DNA of 64,000 nucleotides from Fasciola hepatica (lineage: Eukaryota > Platyhelminthes > Trematoda > Plagiorchiida > Fasciolidae): NCBI GenBank assembly GCA_948099385.1, contig CANUEZ040000020.1:9503501-9567500 (forward strand), given 5' to 3'. This document shows, piece by piece, positions 36,585 to 50,845 of the stretch (position 1 is the stretch's first letter; each line of letters opens with the position of its first letter). Below the pieces are notes generated by a model. It made no database searches. It was not told the origin of the DNA and worked only from the letters and a program-made list of their open reading frames with translations. The translations under genes and the position numbers were made by a program.

Positions 36585-39500
36585 GCAGATGAGCACTCGA
36601 AAAAACCGAGGAAATGTGGCTACAAGTATAGCAGATTGTGGATAGACAGTCTGATATCAACATCGAATCTGTGTTTATAACCGTGGATTGCGTGTTACAT
36701 ATATTTGAATTGGAGCGTGAATAAGGTCCACATGGAATAAGAGAATCGGCAGTAGATTACCTTGTTCTCCAGACTCGGCTACACGAATCCGTTCTTGGAG
36801 ATGGCGTCGTTCTGTTTCGAGCATGGCCATGGTTTGTTGATGAGCCTGTTGTAACTGATCACGCTATAAAACAAATGAATGGAGTTAGAGAAACCAACGC
36901 AGACAAGAGACCGAGAACAGGGGAAAAATGCTTCAACAGATCTTGAATTTCAAGACAGGTTTTTGACGCTGGAATGACAAGTCAAAATAATCGTTTCAAG
37001 CGATACACATTCCATTTGACAAACGAAACCCTGTATAGAACAACAACAAATCATTGTACACTAAAATTTTCTGTCCCGTTCTTTAGCTCCCGAAATATAA
37101 CTCGGATTACAGACAAAACGAAGAGACGGATACGTTTGTGGTCGGGTGGCAAACATCCAGAGCTAATCGAGTGGTTTTTATCACTGACTAATGATTCCAA
37201 ATGTCTAGGTTCAAAATTAATCAAATTCGGTGAGCGTCTTCGTATTATATTTTATCCCACTTGATAAACCACACAGAAGTGGCACAGTCCTACATAACGG
37301 AGAAAGCGTGACTCATGGGAGGCTATCAAAACGGATAGCAACGAGATTCGAAGTTTTTTTCCAGACAAGATTCGAATGTGGAACAGTGTAACGTGGACGT
37401 GTTGAACACATGAAATATGTGACAATGAACTGCGGAAAAACCCTTTGCATGAGGATAAACACGGCAATATGGAACGTTGAATTTATCGAGAATAGTTGGT
37501 TGATCATTGGGAAAAGTTCGAAAGTAAAGTGACCCGACACCGCCTAGCCAATTCACCTGTGTCTAACACACCGGATCAGACTAAACACGGAGTCAGCTGC
37601 GCATGAGCTGGCGGTCCAGGAAATCGCACGAATCCTAGACGGCCTAGAAATCCCATCAGTTGCGCACATTGAAAAGACCAGAGTGGTTTGCGTAAACAGA
37701 AATTAACATCTGCCTTTTAACTACTGTGCGACCCAATAAGTAGTATACTTATTTCTCGGTGTTACTAACGTCTAATGATCCCCCCAAGGGGCGGTAGGGG
37801 GAGCGGGGTGAGGCGAAGAGAGGCTACAGAAACGAAGACTACGTACAGGACCAGTGCGATCAAAATATTTATTCACATCTTCTTTTAAGTAGCTCGGATA
37901 TCATGAAATTATGAAAAACTGACATAAGCAGGACAAATGTTGGGCCGGTCATTTGTATATGACTGTATCCTTGGAAAACAAGGATAAACAAGGTGAGCGG
38001 GGGGACTCAACGGATGTGTGTGTGATGACAAAAAATGACCTCATTCAAGCAACCAATCTACCAACTTTTCCAATAAAACAATGATTCCACGCTTCACCTC
38101 TGGCCGCAGTGGATAATAGTGTCAGAGAATTTCAACCAAGTTGACTACGTCATATAGACCATACAAAATCGGAAACAGATGTGAACGGCAGAATCTACTC
38201 AAACTTGCGATTCGAAACAGTGGTGTGCCTCATGAATGAGGAAAATACACATGCGTTTTTGTTCAATTCACTCTGTCTGCACAATCCATATACACTTCTG
38301 ATATGATTCTCCGAAAGTAAAATACGAGGAAAACCGAAGTGCTACTGGAAAAAGCGCTCAATGAAACGAGTATGGGCTCAAATCGATTCTCAAATCATAA
38401 TGTTCGAAGAACTAACAATTCACTGTGAAATGTATCCAGACTGGAAAGAAGTCGATTTATGTAATACAAAACTTTGATTGGGGAGAGAGTGTATCCGAGA
38501 GTGGAATAGATTCTTCAAGCAAACGACGCGACGAAGGAATCGATCGTTAACGACACAACAGGCTACTAAGACAACAATCTGGTGATAAAACTAACCTGTT
38601 GGAGTGTTTCATCCAAGGATTTTTGCATTTTCTGTAGTTCTACCGATTTGTTTTCTAATTCCTTCAATGCGTTGGAAGTTCTAGTTTCCATATCGTGCAT
38701 TCTGCAGAACAACAGGAAAATACGCGGCGAAACTTCACAAACTGACACTGAAGTGAACCTATGCGTCGACTTCACGATGTCGCTAAGTGGGACTCACAGT
38801 GGAGTTAAACAATAGAATTACTCGTACAACGACGACTATAGACTGAATTGTGTATACGAGGGGAATAACAGATAATTTGAATCTAAGTACATAGAAAAAA
38901 ATTAAAAAAGCAACAGAAGAGCAAAAAGAGTTCAGAGAATTTACTGGAGGGGAAATATGCATGCTCGTCATAAAAAAACCTGTACTTTACGGCTAGGGAT
39001 GGTTGGAGCTTATCCCGTCCGAATCACAAATGAGGTTTGCATGAACACCGCAATGCAACTTGATTGTCGAGTGTAACTGATATCACTTCGAAAAAGGTTA
39101 TCAATGAGGACCAACGATATCGCATGCCCATACAGATAGCAAATCGGTCAAGGCGGAAAGTGAACCACGTTACCTCACAAATTTATTCACTCGCACCGTA
39201 CCAGAATGCTATTTAGGCTAGACAAAAATGATTTCAATATATTTAAATATCGAATATCGGAGGTTAAGTAAAGATACGACGAGAAACACTCGTGTTATTG
39301 ACGCTCTGTCATAATAAACAATCACGGATATTGATACACTGAAATCCTGAATTAGAGCTTATAAAGAAAGTCGATCTGTCGTATGATTTCATTTATTTGT
39401 ACTCATTCGAAAGCTCTAAATTTTGGAACACTATTATATTATCACTTCATATCACTTTGTCCAATCTTCACAAGGATTTGGTTCCATCATCGGTTTTCAA

Positions 39501-42500
39501 GCGTCGACAGCGCAAGTTCAGTTAATCCCAAAAAACAATAACCGTACAGCGGATGTGGTGGTTGTGGTTACTATCTCTCGGTACGAACCTCACATGCACA
39601 TCAAAGCAATCAAGGCTATGAACGCAACAGAGGTAACAAAGATGGTGAGTCTCGGTAATTGAGGAAAATCCAGTGGTTTATTGATTCCATGTGCAACGCC
39701 GAAATCTCGTTTGTTAATGAAGCTTTTTGACCCAATCATATATGCTGTGCCAAACAAGACTCTCTTCAATCAAACACGAAATCATCCCGATGTGGTAAGA
39801 AGACTTCCCGTTCAGCGGTCCCTTGATATAAGTTCCGATCGGTATGCCAACGGCTACTTGTTGAGGACAGCGAATGTATTGCAATCGTTGTTGATTCCTT
39901 CGCCCGATATGCTTTCGTATGCTGTAAAGTCTGTTCCGCTTCCGCTTTCGTCTATGCGATGATTTGACTCTCACAGTTGTCATTTTGTTTTCCTCGGGTC
40001 AACTCTATTTCTTCTTTTCAGGCACGATCCGACGCGTACTTGGTTAATTTTTTTCGTTGCGCACGGCACCATTTCTTCTTTTGATCACAATAGTTGAATG
40101 AAAACTGTTAACTGGTATGAGTGAACAGTGGCTAAGATCGTCCGTTATGAAATCTCCGTTTTGCTGAGGTGTTATTTCAGCCTTGGCCTGATCACTGACA
40201 GCGATGTGCCCCTTGGATCCAGAGAATCTCCGCCGAAGGGCAGGGTTATACATGTGTCTCCCAGAGAGGTATTGAATCAGACCTACTATTAATCTTAGAG
40301 GTTATATTTCTGAGCCGTGGCGGGACGACATAAAGATCGCCCTATTCACAATTGTTTTTTTTTCAAGGATGTAGTTAATCTATCTAAAAACGACCCTGAT
40401 ATCAATTGCGTGTGAACGATGCAGTAAACGCAACATGTCTTGTCAAATAGTGTTGGGCATCACGGAGTGCTCAATCCAATACAATGAATTTATCGTGAAG
40501 TGAGAGAGAGAGAGAGCAAGATATCTTATCCATTAAAAAGGTTTTTTATCTTCAGGTTAAATTTGAGTGATAACCGGCTTCGGTGGCCGCACACACGGAC
40601 ATTTACCTGTATGATTCTTGACCTGCGATAGTTTGGACTACAGTAAGCACTAATGCAACTTGCACAATCTGAAACGTCCCTTCGTTGTCCGTAGCTCCAT
40701 ACCTCCACACCCGTATGTCTGCCACGAGAATCTGCCTGCCTTGTTGGCAATGGACCTGTGATTGTATTTTAAAAAGCGTGTGAACATTGACTGCAACCTA
40801 ACTGGCGCCCGATTCATCGGTTTATTCACGATCACTATCAAAGGTTCACTAACTGAGTGTCTCTGGTAAACGCCTCTCGCAATGGATAAGCGAACTATTT
40901 TCGGCCAAATACATAACAGTAACAATTCCAGGAGACACAACCAAACTCAAACAGACAATGCCACACGCTAAGTATCAACCATGCATCTCGCCTAGGGAAG
41001 CGACGATACCAGCAAGTGACAGACGTTTTATGGAAACAATAATTTCTAAAAAAAACCGTCTCTACGAGGCCCCGAAGCGCTACCACGGACGTTTCTGAGT
41101 ACAGCTTGCTACTACTTGGAAGCAGGAGGTAAAAACCGGGGTACCGAACAACATGGGAACATATTCAACTATGCCTCACGAGTAGATTTAGACACTGAGG
41201 GACAAACACACCAGAAAAACCGTTGCAGAATAAATAAGTTAAAGATCTCGGTCATCGCAGAGCAGCATACAAAAATACCGGTTATCAGTGTGAAGTGGCC
41301 AAAATATAATACATAAATCGCTACTGCGTTGGGAAAAATCAACAGGGGACAAAGTGCAACAACTGGCCTGCTCCACTAATAATGCGATAATTGGGTTGAT
41401 TTCACCGGAGTTTGCATTCCACCACAGTCAAGTATTTCACCACAACAAACAAATACGGGAGGATAGGATAAACTCAGAAGACCGGTTTGTATCGGACGCA
41501 AACCGGACATCCTACACAGATGATGTTTGCTACTCTCGAGTCTGCTGTGCTACATTCATCCATTCTCAAACTTCATAACATTTAGCACAGTGTTAACTGA
41601 TTTAATCCCATTTTGGTCCACGTGCATCCGGTCATAACAAACTTATCACAGCGTAATCGGTCATTGATCACTATCTGAGAGATATCCAAACACAATTACT
41701 TTCAACAAAACAAATATATAGATGCTGATCGACGAATTGTTTCCTCTGCTACGATGAAAAATTGCTGAACTGTTGCATGCCCGGAAATGTGGAGAAGCAT
41801 GCAATTAAATTACGAGAATAACAAGTTGAATTATGACCATTTTGGTAACTGACAATGATCACCTTAAAAAAACTCTTGTTCAAGAAAAGTTCAGTAGTGC
41901 CCATTACGTGTGATGGATACGAAGGGCCTTGTACGATCCACACGCCAGTACCCAAAATTGAATCGCGGGGGTGAAATTCATAGAACGATATGTCATGCCG
42001 TGTCTATGCCACACATCACCCATCACCGGAAAATCTTGGAATTACTTGGTAACTGTGTCACAATCCTTCAAGATACTGCTATTATCGTTTAGTTGAAGTC
42101 AATGACTGGTTGTATGATGTTATGCCGCTAGTCCGATTCTGGATCTAGATATCACTCACATCGCTTGGTGCTTCAATGCCTATCTCCGATAACCAACCCA
42201 ATAACGACTATATGAGCATTATCAACAACCTCGTAAACTTGTTTACTTTATTATCCGTTATGGAATAGAACGGGAAGACGATAAAAACTGCCAGATGCAA
42301 GCACTTCACTTACTTTTCTTGATCGTCAGTGCTAAACATATCACACTATAAATGACGTGGATTGGCAGCAGGAAATCTTCGAGGAAGTTCAGTTACTATT
42401 CAAGGAGATTATGTGGCTAATGATAGACAAGGCAGACGGTTTGCAATAACCGTTTCTGTGGGCAGATAAGGGGGTTTTCTGACCTGGTCAGCATAGCCTA

Positions 42501-45500
42501 GCTAAATCCTAACAGCTCTGAAATCCGGACGTGTAATGCCAACATGAGTGATCCGATCGGGTTAACGCGATGATCTGTTGGATGAAGATGCTTTGCGATA
42601 GATGATGCCGGATCTCTTATCGAAATTTATCTTATGAAGCCCGGCTGAGTCATTCGAGTACAAAAAACACTTTGACATGGGTTCGACTGCTTTTTGAGCC
42701 AAGCATTGAGACAGGAAAATAAAACGCAAGCAACTAGCAATTTTCGTATTTCTTTCCGATCTGTTCAACGAGACAGAAGGGAGGGAGGGAGGGAGGGGGT
42801 GAGACTGAAAGTTTCACTCTATGGAACAAATGAGTGAACATTAACTACATCAGTTCTGGATATTGCAGGGGCGAACTGGTCATATAAAGCAAAACAAGAG
42901 AATAAAGAATAATACCAGAAGGAACTCACTTCTGACGGGTTACTTCTAACTGTTCTAGAACAGTTTCCAGATCTTGTTGCTTCTGAAGGGAAGATGGAAA
43001 TGGAACGGAGTTTTGATGCACCAACAAAACAGGGCATAATGGAGGGGCGAGAGGGATTGTTCAATGAATAGTGAAAACTGTGATTATGCCGCATAAAAAT
43101 GACTAAATATGTGGATTTGCTGAGAAAAATATCATGCGTCTTAGATGAACGCCGTCTGAAACGAATTGTCAAAAAACGAGCGAGTGCGATTATTTCAATC
43201 GAAAAAACTACACTCTTCACACAAATCAAACAAAGACATATGGACTTTCTGACGTTGAAAACTTGTATGGATGTATTTTTACAGCTGAGTATTGACATTA
43301 GTAACCACAATTCGGAGATGTTGTGTGCTGCTGATCCAAGTGCGGTGGCTATGCGTCCGATATTCTGCTGAGAACGTGGTGGCATCCCAACCTACTGATA
43401 AACATTTTCCGAAACTGATCGAAGTCAGCTTGACATAGATCGCAGTGCAAGTGGTGTCCGCGAATGTCGATCAAAATACTTAACCACTTCAGAGCGAAGA
43501 CAGAAATCAACGATGAAGAAAAAGTGACCCTGCTGATGTGTTTACAGTATACAGCATAATAAAGGACGAACGAGGAATTCACAAATGGAGACTCACATCT
43601 TGATTTGAATGAGACGCGTTCAACAAGGCCAGCTCCCTTTCCAGTTCTGTTCTCTTGTGTTGTAGAGTCTGGACCTGACATTTCAACTCATCACGATGAG
43701 TCTCAGCTTCGGCCCTGAAAAGAACAAGTGAGACTAACGATTTGACCATAACAACGACAGTTTTAGCTTAGATATGTCCACTGAACAGTGAATCGGTCAA
43801 GCGAAATGAGTTCATTCGCAGTTCGAAAAAGCACCGGCTCCGATAAGGAAAATAACTCGGATGTATGACAAATGGAGACCGAGAATGAATCCCAGGAGGA
43901 AAAAAGCAGATATGACACAGAACTATAGGTGATGGCACCCAAGTACACGGCAATCACCTCAAATCATACAAAAACTAAGGGCCTCAAATAAAAAATACCC
44001 GAAAGTCAAACAATCACAGAGGAAGATATCCTTATGATGAGCGGCAAGTGCAATTGGTCTGAATTCTTCGAAGCTCGTCATGAAGAATTCCAAATTTAAT
44101 TATTGTAAGTAAAACGCACGCGTCAGTCCGCGTAAACTCCCCGGGGTTTGGTATCATTTTTAGCTTCGGTTGAATAGTACAAAAAAAAACTGCGCACAAA
44201 AGTTCGCAACGATTGAACAGCGTCCGTCAGAAATATAGTTTTCTTTTATATTCAGCCGGCTGACTATTGCGAAGGTGGCTTGGCGGAAAAATGGACCGCT
44301 AATTTCATGATAGCGATTGCATGGGTGACCGAGTCAGTAGAAATTTATCCACAGTCATCCAGAAAAAACATTTTACTATGGTAAATAGAGCTGCGCTGCT
44401 CAGAGCTGTCTGTATCCTTGTCGAGTGCTATTTGAGACACGACGAGTGAGAGAAACGTAGTCTGCCAGGTTGGCAAAATTCAAAATGAACCAGTAATACC
44501 GCAGCTGACAGCTGAAGATATATGGGAATTGCACTCAACATATAATCCAGACATGCCGTATGTGTCCTGAGGCACAGGTCTGTGACGGCACAACAAGAAT
44601 GCCTCTCGGAACGAAAAAAAAATCCCGCAAAAGGAGACAGACCAAATGGATGACGTATTGACACGATGCCAAACGTAGCAAGTGATGCTGTGCGTCACGA
44701 ATGCGATCCATTCGGAAGTGCCTCGAGGACCAATGATGATCAATCACACACTTCCTGATAGTTCTTAAGAAGTTTTAACTGACGAATAGTTTTTGCAACA
44801 TGAAAACGGGCAGATACGTGACCCCCGTTTACCACTGGTGAAAAATGATCACAAAAAAGCCAACCACAAACAATATTACCTAGCACATGAGTTTGTGTGT
44901 TTCAATCGTTTTAAAACATTCAAACAGAAAGTGACGCGCGACTTGAAAAAACGGATACCAACTCGTAAACTAAATTTGGAGGACAAATTTAAGTACTAAT
45001 GGCGACAGACATACTTGGGTGATGATGTTTGCATTCTGACAGTTAGAAAACGTAGTAAACTGATTGATTAGTAGCTCTATTTGTCTTCTGTGAAACTTCA
45101 CAAAGACGAGAGGCGTGAAACTATTGCACAAACAAGGCCCATTAACGAATGGCTTAGAATTTGAATATGAAAACAAAAATGATGATTGTCCTTACGCCCA
45201 ATTCTCACAGTTTGACTCAAGCGATTTTCACGACAGATGGGTCAAGAGAAAATTTTAGCACAAATTGTGAGAACCGAAATAAACACGAACCAGTGCTGAC
45301 TGAACCATGTGAGCCAAAAAATGAATTGGCGTCACCTAGAAGGGAACAGGTCAACGGCGTTTGGGGATGGTGGGTGAGACGAAGGGATTTGAAGGAGGTA
45401 AATGTTGACAGAAATAGCACTCACTAACTGTTCCTCCATTTTGTTGTTCCGTCCTCGATGTTACTCACTAGGTAAATCCGGATGAGTGTTGGCAAACGAC

Positions 45501-48197
45501 TGATGGGGTTGTCTGTCTATTTGCCTGCCTGTCTATATACATATACGTCTATGACAACTTACCTAGATCTGCAGTGTAGCCCCGTCACTACATAGGGCTG
45601 GCAACCGCTCCCGTTCGGCGAGCAACAAAAGAATCGTAATGTAACCGGTAAAAACATCATCCGCGCAAACAAAAGTTAGAACTATGTGTGCGTATCCGTA
45701 TTAGCTCAAGGCTCACCAGAGTGTTGATATAGTCCCTGAGTCGATCAGTCGAGAAGAATAGCGTACACTGGCTGCAATCCGGGCCATTACTATGTTACAG
45801 TCCAACAAACAGATTGAAATGCACGTACTAAACAAACATCCTACTCAGAGGGGTAGGAGATGAATGAATCCCATAAAGAGAATGGATATCGTGTACAGGA
45901 AAGCAATTAACTACTTCTCTATGAGTACACATTAAACAGACTAGCTACCGGTCGCATTTCCGAAGAATATAAACACGCACGCGTGGATGCTTGCATTCCT
46001 ACACGCATACATACAGTGAAAGAAAATAGAGACGGAACGGTGTAAGAATGAGACGAAAAGATGAACTGACAAGCACACCCCGACTGAGAAACTCCATATT
46101 CCATAGGGTGGCAGTCGCGAAGGCAACTAGTGACAGATTGTTCGCTGTCGGATAATGCAATACAACGAATGTACATTGCTGCACTGAAACCAAACACAGC
46201 GGATGTTAAACCTTGCAAAATCAGGACAATCGTCGTGATCGAAAGCCAAAAGAAACGTTGTGCGAGAATAACTGTAGAATTTCATTAAGAGCACATGCAC
46301 TTGTTTTTGCATTTGTTGTCATAATTCTCCACTAACCACCATTCGTACAAATAATTTTTCATGCATACTAGCACAGAATGGGCTGATAGTTACTGTCTCG
46401 TATATGTACTATCGGCATTCAAAACAAGCAAGGAGGGCAATAAACTGGTAGGTATCGTGTATCTTAAGCTTTGCTTTATTCGTCATGTCAGTAGTGGCGC
46501 ACTCTTCCAGTAATTTGTGCATGGTTATGGTGAGACAGTGCGCATGCAAGCCACATTCAACAGGACTACTGATCACATACGCGTGCTTTTCCAGTAATCC
46601 GATACGAACTCGGAGCTCTTGAGCCAAATCCCGTTCGGAGTTGGCACTTAAACCGGGAACAGCAGGCAGTTCACTCAAAAGCTGTGATAACTCAGCCAAG
46701 ACTTTGTCCCGTGTTTCCTTCACTGCATTCAACTGGTTTTTCAGTTCTTCTTGCTTGGATCCAGAAGACAGTAATTCCTCACGAATTGAAGACAATTCGC
46801 CCTCCAGCTGATGAATACGATCGACTGACTAATAAATAAACGGATGGTAACGAAAGATTAGCGATCTGTAATGACTGATGGCGCATTTGGAATTGATCTC
46901 ATCAAGTAAATGTCATTTACACGAAATAATCATGCTCCGTGATATCGATTACACGTAGCAAAATTGTGAGAAGGGTTCTGCACAATCACTTGTCAAAGAA
47001 CACATTAATTTTACTTCAGAAACCGGGATAAAGAACGGAATTTGTGGATCGAGGGGATGAGAGCGGGTATGGTAACAAATGAGAATGCCACTTTCCTTAG
47101 TGTTTCGTTGCGGGCAGATCAGGCAAATTAAAGTTTTCGACTTGGGTGGTGGTCAACCAACACAACCGAAACACCAACCAGTCAGTCAAACAGTCATATA
47201 ATCAAAACGGTGAACCGATCCGAAAGGAGAAACAGAGTGAGCCGGTAACATACACACATGAATGAAACCTAGCACTCATCTATAACAGTTTGAAGAAGAG
47301 AAAGGCCTCGTTTACAGGCTCTGCGCTGCGGTCCACTCGGAAAAAGTTGACAGACTGACTGGAGGACACGCTTGCCATTGGAAGGGTGATTAAATGGAGC
47401 GGAGAAAGATAACGAAGCAGGCGGAAAGATGACCGAAGAATGCAAACAGGATGAGGGAAGAACTGAAACGGGGTGGAGTGATACGGATAATGTTCACAGA
47501 AGTAGACACACGTTGCGGTAAAAAACAGCAAAGAAGTTGGGCAGATTAGCAATCATCATGCCCCCGAAGGGGATTTTCGAGTACATATTTTCTAGGATAA
47601 GCCTATGGCATTTCGTTTCATTGATAAACAATTACTGTGGCATGCAGCAAGTGCTGATTTGTAACGAATCAAAGAATCAACACTGGAAAAAATTTGTTTC
47701 GAGACGCAGGATAAAGTGCACGGGGACGAGAGCAAAATCAAAGTAGACCGTCGTGGACCAGAATGGAAGACAGTCTTGGATCGATCCGATGGATGATTTA
47801 CAGCACGAATAGAACCATTGCGCAATGCTTTCATTGCCTAACAGTAGGTTATGTTGAGCATGCATGAAGAACCGTTCATCAACACATCAAACCACCTAGT
47901 ATATAAACGAATCGAATAAGACCTCAACAAGGTCAGGCGTGGTAGCGAACTTAGTGGAAGGGAAATCGCTTTCCCTCAGAATCGGTCGGTGTTAGTTGGG
48001 TTCGAACCTGGTACCTCGAAAACAAATGCGCTTCACAAGACAACTCGAGTACTCCCACACTGTCAAGTTCTTTTTGGAGTATACGGATCTGGTGTATAAA
48101 ACAAGGTTTTCAAAATACTTTCACTAAATAACTCCACTGCGTTTTAGGGAAAAGGACACGATGGTGAACAAGCTCGTTTTCGGCAAATTCATACCCT

Positions 48198-48266
<69 letters not shown>

Positions 48267-48471
48267 TTGTGCACTCCAATGTTATATGTTCACTAGGATC
48301 TAATTTGAATCGTCTGGAGTGTGAATGGATACTCTTCATTGAAGAGCCCACAAATGAATCACAACTGTGATTTCCCATAGTTATTCGTATCTGGGTCACT
48401 GCTAACCAAACGAACAACGAGGCTGCATGTTCAAGCGCTCATATTGATAGTAAGTAGTATGTAAACATTTG

Positions 48472-48559
<88 letters not shown>

Positions 48560-50383
48560 TAAACGTCGCTATTGTCTGATTTGAATCGTCTGGAGCGTGA
48601 ATAAATACTGTTCAACGAGGTGTCCACAAGTGAGGCACAGATTTTTTCTGTTAGCCATTCGTATCTGCGTCAATGCTAGCCCAACCCAATCCAAAAGCTG
48701 CTGCTCCAGCTGTATCCAAATGGATCTGACAAACGGCCTACGACTAATCCATGGATATTCTGCAGATTATCTTGTTATCTTCATTGTTCACTTAGTGCCC
48801 CGTGTCCGCAAGGTGCACCACGGCTGCACTAGTCGCGGTTCTTCCGGTACCTGATTTCAACCACGCCGGTTCGTGTTCCTCGATTCTTCAAGACAGCTGG
48901 CGTGTCGTTTTGCCCACATCGTTCGCCAAACATGAGCAAAAAAATGAACAGGTTAACATGGAGCGGGAATCAACAGGCAGTTTATCCTTGAGATTCATAG
49001 AGACCATTGACCGGGTAGTGAAGTCGGCGTGTAGAGTGGCAACGAGAAATGTGCGGGTGAATGCATTGTTTAGGGGTCTCCTCTGAAGGGGAATTGCGTA
49101 CGCAGTTCTTGCTTCTTGACGGTCATTACCGGTGATCGTTTAGGCACTTCCAAAATGATTTTTCGAATGAAACGTTCCGAATACCCATTGTTTAACAGAA
49201 TTTGTCTTACGTATTCTAACTCCACACCCACTGTTTCCTAGGGACGCTAAGGACCAACCAGATTCTGTTTGCGTTTTACAGGCGCGAAGCTGTGTGTATT
49301 GGCCTGTTTATGTTGGCCTGCAATATATGCGGAGTGCAAGCTTCTCATCTTCCCTGTTCGTAGGGTTTACATCCAGAAAATTACATTTATCTCCTAATTC
49401 TACTTCAGATGTGAAATGGAGCGCACAGTAAGCCTGGATACACTTTTCTACTAGTTTATCTAAGCGTACATATTTATCAGTGAAAATGAAAATGTCGTCC
49501 ACGTATGGGCAGTAACTGGGTTGCCTTTCTATAGTTTGGCGACCAAAATGGCAACAAGTCCCAGAGGCGGGTCTATCGCAATTCAGATTATCATTATCAA
49601 TGAAGCACTACTGACAGTCTTTAGCGAAAATCATATAAAACGATCCAAGGACATACACCATCACAGGTGAAACTTATTATGCAAGCTTCGAGGCCCCGTC
49701 ATCACGGTCGTAAAGTGACGGATACGCACGTATACCTTCATCCACTAGGGAATCCCCAATCAACAAAGCTGTGCAAGAGTAACGGAGCAAAAAGGAATTT
49801 TAAGACCTAAATTTACGCCGCCTATGGGTTAGAGTACAATCGTTTGTGTGTGTGCAGGTGGTGACATGCAAATTGTACGAAGCAAACAAAACAGTGGAGA
49901 TGGCAGTCAGCGAATTACTTTCTTTGGGCGGCTGTGAGAACAGCCACTGACACGAACAGAATGGATTACGATCGACTGGCACATTCGCCCTTTTAATATG
50001 ACAAGTTAAACCCGCAAAAGCGACAGATTTCTATCACCTACCGCATGTTGTGTTTCCAATGCCGAGTTTCGCTCAGATTCCAGCACTTTCAACCGTTCCA
50101 GTTGTTCCTCGTAGGCAATCCGTTGTTGTTTCAACTGTTCCAGAAGGGCTGGTTTGTCCAAAACGGGATTAGCGTCATCGGCCAATTCCGACACCTGTTC
50201 TATCTGATTATGCACAGCCTGCTGAGCGGAAAGCAACACAGATTGCTGTGGTGTATGGAACAGTCAAATCATCGGGGACGGAGGAGGAAGATGTATAGTA
50301 GCCGGAGTATTGTATGTTTCCGAGTGGAGGATGGGAAGAGGATAATATGTTGTCCATAGGAGCAACTAAATGATAATAACGGT

Positions 50384-50459
<76 letters not shown>

Positions 50460-50572
50460 ATACCCGTGTACAAAAACGTTAGAGAACAAAAGTGCAATTA
50501 AACATTTGTCCAGATGTACGTGCAAGTTGGCTGACGCAAGATTATCAAGAACGCGTGCAAACACGCAAACAC

Positions 50573-50669
<97 letters not shown>

Positions 50670-50782
50670 CAAAACCATCAGACTATCAGAGAACAGAACA
50701 AACAAGCAAACTAAAATTGACTAGCCGCATCACCAACAAAAGATCCGGTTGTTATTTGAATCGCATGACCGACGCATGTGAG

Positions 50783-50845
<63 letters not shown>

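Larger units (their letters stand above)
32527..36760 (-). other. Large intron between CLIP exons i and j (part)
   Basis: Contains the SINE at 35822, microsatellites and otherwise unrecognised sequence. Confidence 0.6.

Noticed and set aside
36383..36680. Tyr-Ile repeat peptides across (AT)n tracts, here and at 2039, 24079, 48124 and 50208
   Set aside because: They are translations of microsatellites, not proteins.
41930..42000. Words resembling 18S rRNA (gggtgaaattcatag)
   Set aside because: Only about 15 bases fit and the surrounding sequence does not follow the rRNA.
42819..43385. 188-codon open frame on the minus strand
   Set aside because: It covers CLIP exon g in a different phase. 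The exon's own frame joins its neighbours and is coiled coil, so the long frame is a shadow.
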